In this document: piece after piece, positions 14,998-18,843 of the stretch
Layout of the letters: each line of letters begins with the position of its first letter
Position numbering within the stretch: position 1 is the first letter of the stretch
NCBI GenBank assembly: GCA_023435265.1
Contig: JAEYRZ010000008.1
Coordinates: 1-18,843 of the forward strand
Source of the DNA: Pseudomonadota bacterium
GTDB lineage: Bacteria > Desulfobacterota > Desulfobacteria > Desulfobacterales > Desulfosarcinaceae
Length of the DNA: 18,843 bases
Reading direction: 5' to 3'
Position numbers and translations under genes: made by a program
The notes under the pieces: model-generated
Seen by the model: the letters and a program-made list of their open reading frames with translations, nothing else
Told to the model about the DNA's origin: nothing
The model's database searches: none

Positions 14998-15026
14998 TTG
15001 ACATCATTCGGCCTGTGTTTATTTTC
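14998..15026 (+). promoter_or_regulatory. clpB: Candidate sigma-70-type promoter for clpB
   Basis: A perfect TTGACA (14998-15003) is followed after 16 bases by TATTTT (15020-15025), leaving about a 90-base leader before the clpB ATG. No CIRCE (HrcA) element or clear heat-shock sigma-32 consensus was seen. A GC-rich hairpin, CGGACCC-CTGT-GGGTCCG (14945-14962), lies about 35 bases upstream of the -35. The region 14855-15119 is shared with the start of the divergent kinase gene. Confidence 0.45.
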
Positions 15027-15119
15027 GATGCAAAATTCAGACCAGGCCGGCTTGGCGGAATCGATGATCCTTATTATAGGTCCCGACAGATTGAAAAAGA
15101 CGTGATTCAAGGAGGAAGG

Positions 15120-17702
<2,583 letters not shown>

Positions 17703-17713
17703 AGGTCCGCAAA

Positions 17714-17755
17714 GCATGAAGGGCGGCCCTGGAAACAGGCGCCGCCCCTTCATGC
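17714..17755. terminator. Long hairpin between convergent clpB and eIF2B-like gene (bidirectional terminator candidate)
   Basis: GCATGAAGGG...CGGC...CCTG pairs with CAGG...GCCG...CCCCTTCATGC around a GAAA loop, giving about 18 base pairs with minor bulges. It starts 11 bases after the clpB stop and ends 17 bases before the stop of the minus-strand gene. There is no strong T-tract on the clpB side; on the minus strand the hairpin is followed by only TTT. Confidence 0.6.
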
Positions 17756-17772
17756 GTCGAGGCTGAAATGGA

Positions 17773-18672
17773 TCAACGCGCGTTGCGGTTCACATAGTCG
17801 TCGATCTGCATTTTGGAGAGGACGCCGTCCTCGGTGACGAGGTAATCGACCATGGACAAGTCCACCATATCGTGGCTGAAGGTGGTCAATTCATAGCTGA
17901 AGCTCTCCTCCTCCCGGGTCAGTTTCTTTTCATGAATGCGCTGGTCCTCGGAAGGTTTGTGCGAGAACTTGAGGGTGTTGGCGAAAAGATAGATCGGCAC
18001 CTGGTGAAAATGGCACAAGCTGGCGATGTTGGCCGTTCCCACGGCCGAGACGATCTTCTTGTCATGGGTCACCGACAGCGCGCCGATGAACATCTTGTTG
18101 GCTTCACTCACATAGTGGCTCAGGGAAAATTCGGGAATCGTTTCCATCTCCACCCGGGCCTGCTGCAGGGTGCTGATCAACTGCCGTGTTTTTACGAAAT
18201 CCTGCTTGAGCACGATCACCTTGATGTCCTTCTCCATCACCTGGCGCGCCATCGCGAGCATGCGCATGACATCGGTGCTCGCCGTGTGCACGATGATCAC
18301 GTCCCCGGTTTCGATGACGTTCATGCCGTGCTCGATGATTTTGCCCACTTTGCTTTTGATCATGTCGTGCTTGGCCTGCAGGATCTCGATCGCCTTTTCA
18401 CGCACAGTGGCCTCGTCCGCGCCGAAATGCGGTTCCATTTCGGATTCGAATTCTTCGATCAGGTGAATCAGCGGGATGATCTTGGGGCGCGTGTTCTTGA
18501 TCGCCTCGGCCAACTCCAGGTACTGCCCCCGCATTTCGCTCGACGGACACTTCAACTGGCGGATCGAGGAGATGAACGACTGCAGGGAGAGCATCGCGGT
18601 GCGCGAGGAGCCCACCAGGTCTTCGTGGTCGCGGATCAGGCTGCACAAAATCGCTTTATCTTTTTCTTGCAT
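17773..18672 (-). CDS. Translation initiation factor 2B (eIF2B alpha/beta/delta) family-like protein
   Basis: A 299-residue protein of the eIF2B/methylthioribose-phosphate isomerase-like superfamily. It has an alpha-helical N-terminal half (about 1-125) followed by a Rossmann-like half. Typical strands can be read: NVIETGDVIIVHTAS, DIKVIVLKQ (receiving strand), MFIGALSVTHDKKIVSAVGT and ANIASLCHFHQVPIYLFANTLKF, the last being the family's near-C-terminal active-site-like stretch. A real bacterial translation factor role is unlikely. Superfamily members include isomerases of ribose-phosphate compounds and uncharacterised regulators, and no catalytic Cys/Asp pair could be assigned with confidence. 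The ATG at 18672 has an AGGA site (GCGAGGATACA). An in-frame TTG upstream (18705) would overlap the preceding gene and is not chosen. It lies 22 bases after the permease stop, so the two are co-transcribed and may work together. Confidence 0.8.
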   Translation of the reverse strand: MQEKDKAILCSLIRDHEDLVGSSRTAMLSLQSFISSIRQLKCPSSEMRGQYLELAEAIKNTRPKIIPLIHLIEEFESEMEPHFGADEATVREKAIEILQAKHDMIKSKVGKIIEHGMNVIETGDVIIVHTASTDVMRMLAMARQVMEKDIKVIVLKQDFVKTRQLISTLQQARVEMETIPEFSLSHYVSEANKMFIGALSVTHDKKIVSAVGTANIASLCHFHQVPIYLFANTLKFSHKPSEDQRIHEKKLTREEESFSYELTTFSHDMVDLSMVDYLVTEDGVLSKMQIDDYVNRNAR

Positions 18673-18694
18673 TGTATCCTCGCTTAACACGATG

Positions 18695-18843
18695 TCACAG
18701 GACAAACCACAAGCGCAGCACCAGGTAGACCGAAGCGAGCACCAGCGTGAGCAGGGTCAGCAGCGCGCTCGACTTCATGAATTCGATGAAGGTGATCTCG
18801 GTGTGGAAGCGTTTGGCCATGCCCACCGAAACGATGTTGGCCG
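18695..18843 (-). CDS. C-terminus of an ArsB/NhaD/SLC13-type membrane transporter, truncated by the window edge
   Basis: Forty-eight codons are visible in frame on the minus strand before TGA (18697-18695). They read ANIVSVGMAKRF, then TEITFIEFMK, then a hydrophobic helix LLTLLTLVLASVYLVLRLWFVL ending at the C-terminus. The NIV-x(2)-GMA stretch followed by FxEFMK and a final membrane helix is the usual ending of anion-transporter-superfamily permeases (ArsB/NhaD/SLC13-like). The rest of the gene is beyond base 18843. It is the upstream partner of the eIF2B-like gene, 22 bases apart. The substrate cannot be told. Confidence 0.7.
   Translation of the reverse strand, partial: ANIVSVGMAKRFHTEITFIEFMKSSALLTLLTLVLASVYLVLRLWFVL

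Overview
This is a GC-rich bacterial window. The best guess for the source is an anaerobic Desulfobacterota (former Deltaproteobacteria) organism, probably a Desulfosarcina/Desulfobacterium-like sulfate reducer or relative that uses the Wood-Ljungdahl pathway. That placement is inference. It rests on the HdrA-MvhD-MetV-MetF cluster, the in-frame UGA read as selenocysteine in mvhD, and the large PAS-rich hybrid kinase; there is no rRNA or other phylogenetic marker here.

Region 1 (1-3805, + strand) is a redox/C1 operon: the C-terminal part of a flavin/iron-sulfur HdrA, an MvhD-type [2Fe-2S] subunit that is a selenoprotein (its UGA codon would make an automatic caller cut it in half), MetV and MetF. 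MetV and MetF overlap by ATGA and the operon ends in a strong intrinsic terminator. In acetogens MetF-MetV associate with Hdr and MvhD subunits, so the likely product is a multi-subunit methylene-tetrahydrofolate reductase joined to an electron-transferring or electron-bifurcating Hdr module. Its other Hdr subunits, if present, lie upstream of the window.

Region 2 (3806-8984) holds a hexamer-built intergenic inverted repeat, an orphan cobalamin-binding-type radical SAM protein, a 357-bp intergenic tract with CCACAGAG-type inverted and direct repeats, and a 1055-residue membrane hybrid histidine kinase with three PAS domains.

Region 3 (9032-11542, - strand) is a two-gene unit for an exported M1-family metallopeptidase and a small exported protein of unknown function. 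A YcgN/UPF0260 cysteine-cluster protein follows on the + strand.

Region 4 (12231-18843) begins with a second copy of the hexamer inverted repeat between convergent genes. Next come a membrane-anchored eukaryotic-type protein kinase homologue with a very large insertion before its catalytic loop (- strand) and, divergent from it, clpB (+ strand), which ends in a long hairpin shared with the convergent downstream gene. The right end (- strand) is an operon of a truncated ArsB/NhaD/SLC13-like permease C-terminus and an eIF2B-family-like protein.

No tRNA, rRNA, CRISPR array, transposase or phage gene was seen. The most notable items are the selenocysteine MvhD in the MetVF-Hdr operon and the atypical kinase paired with clpB.
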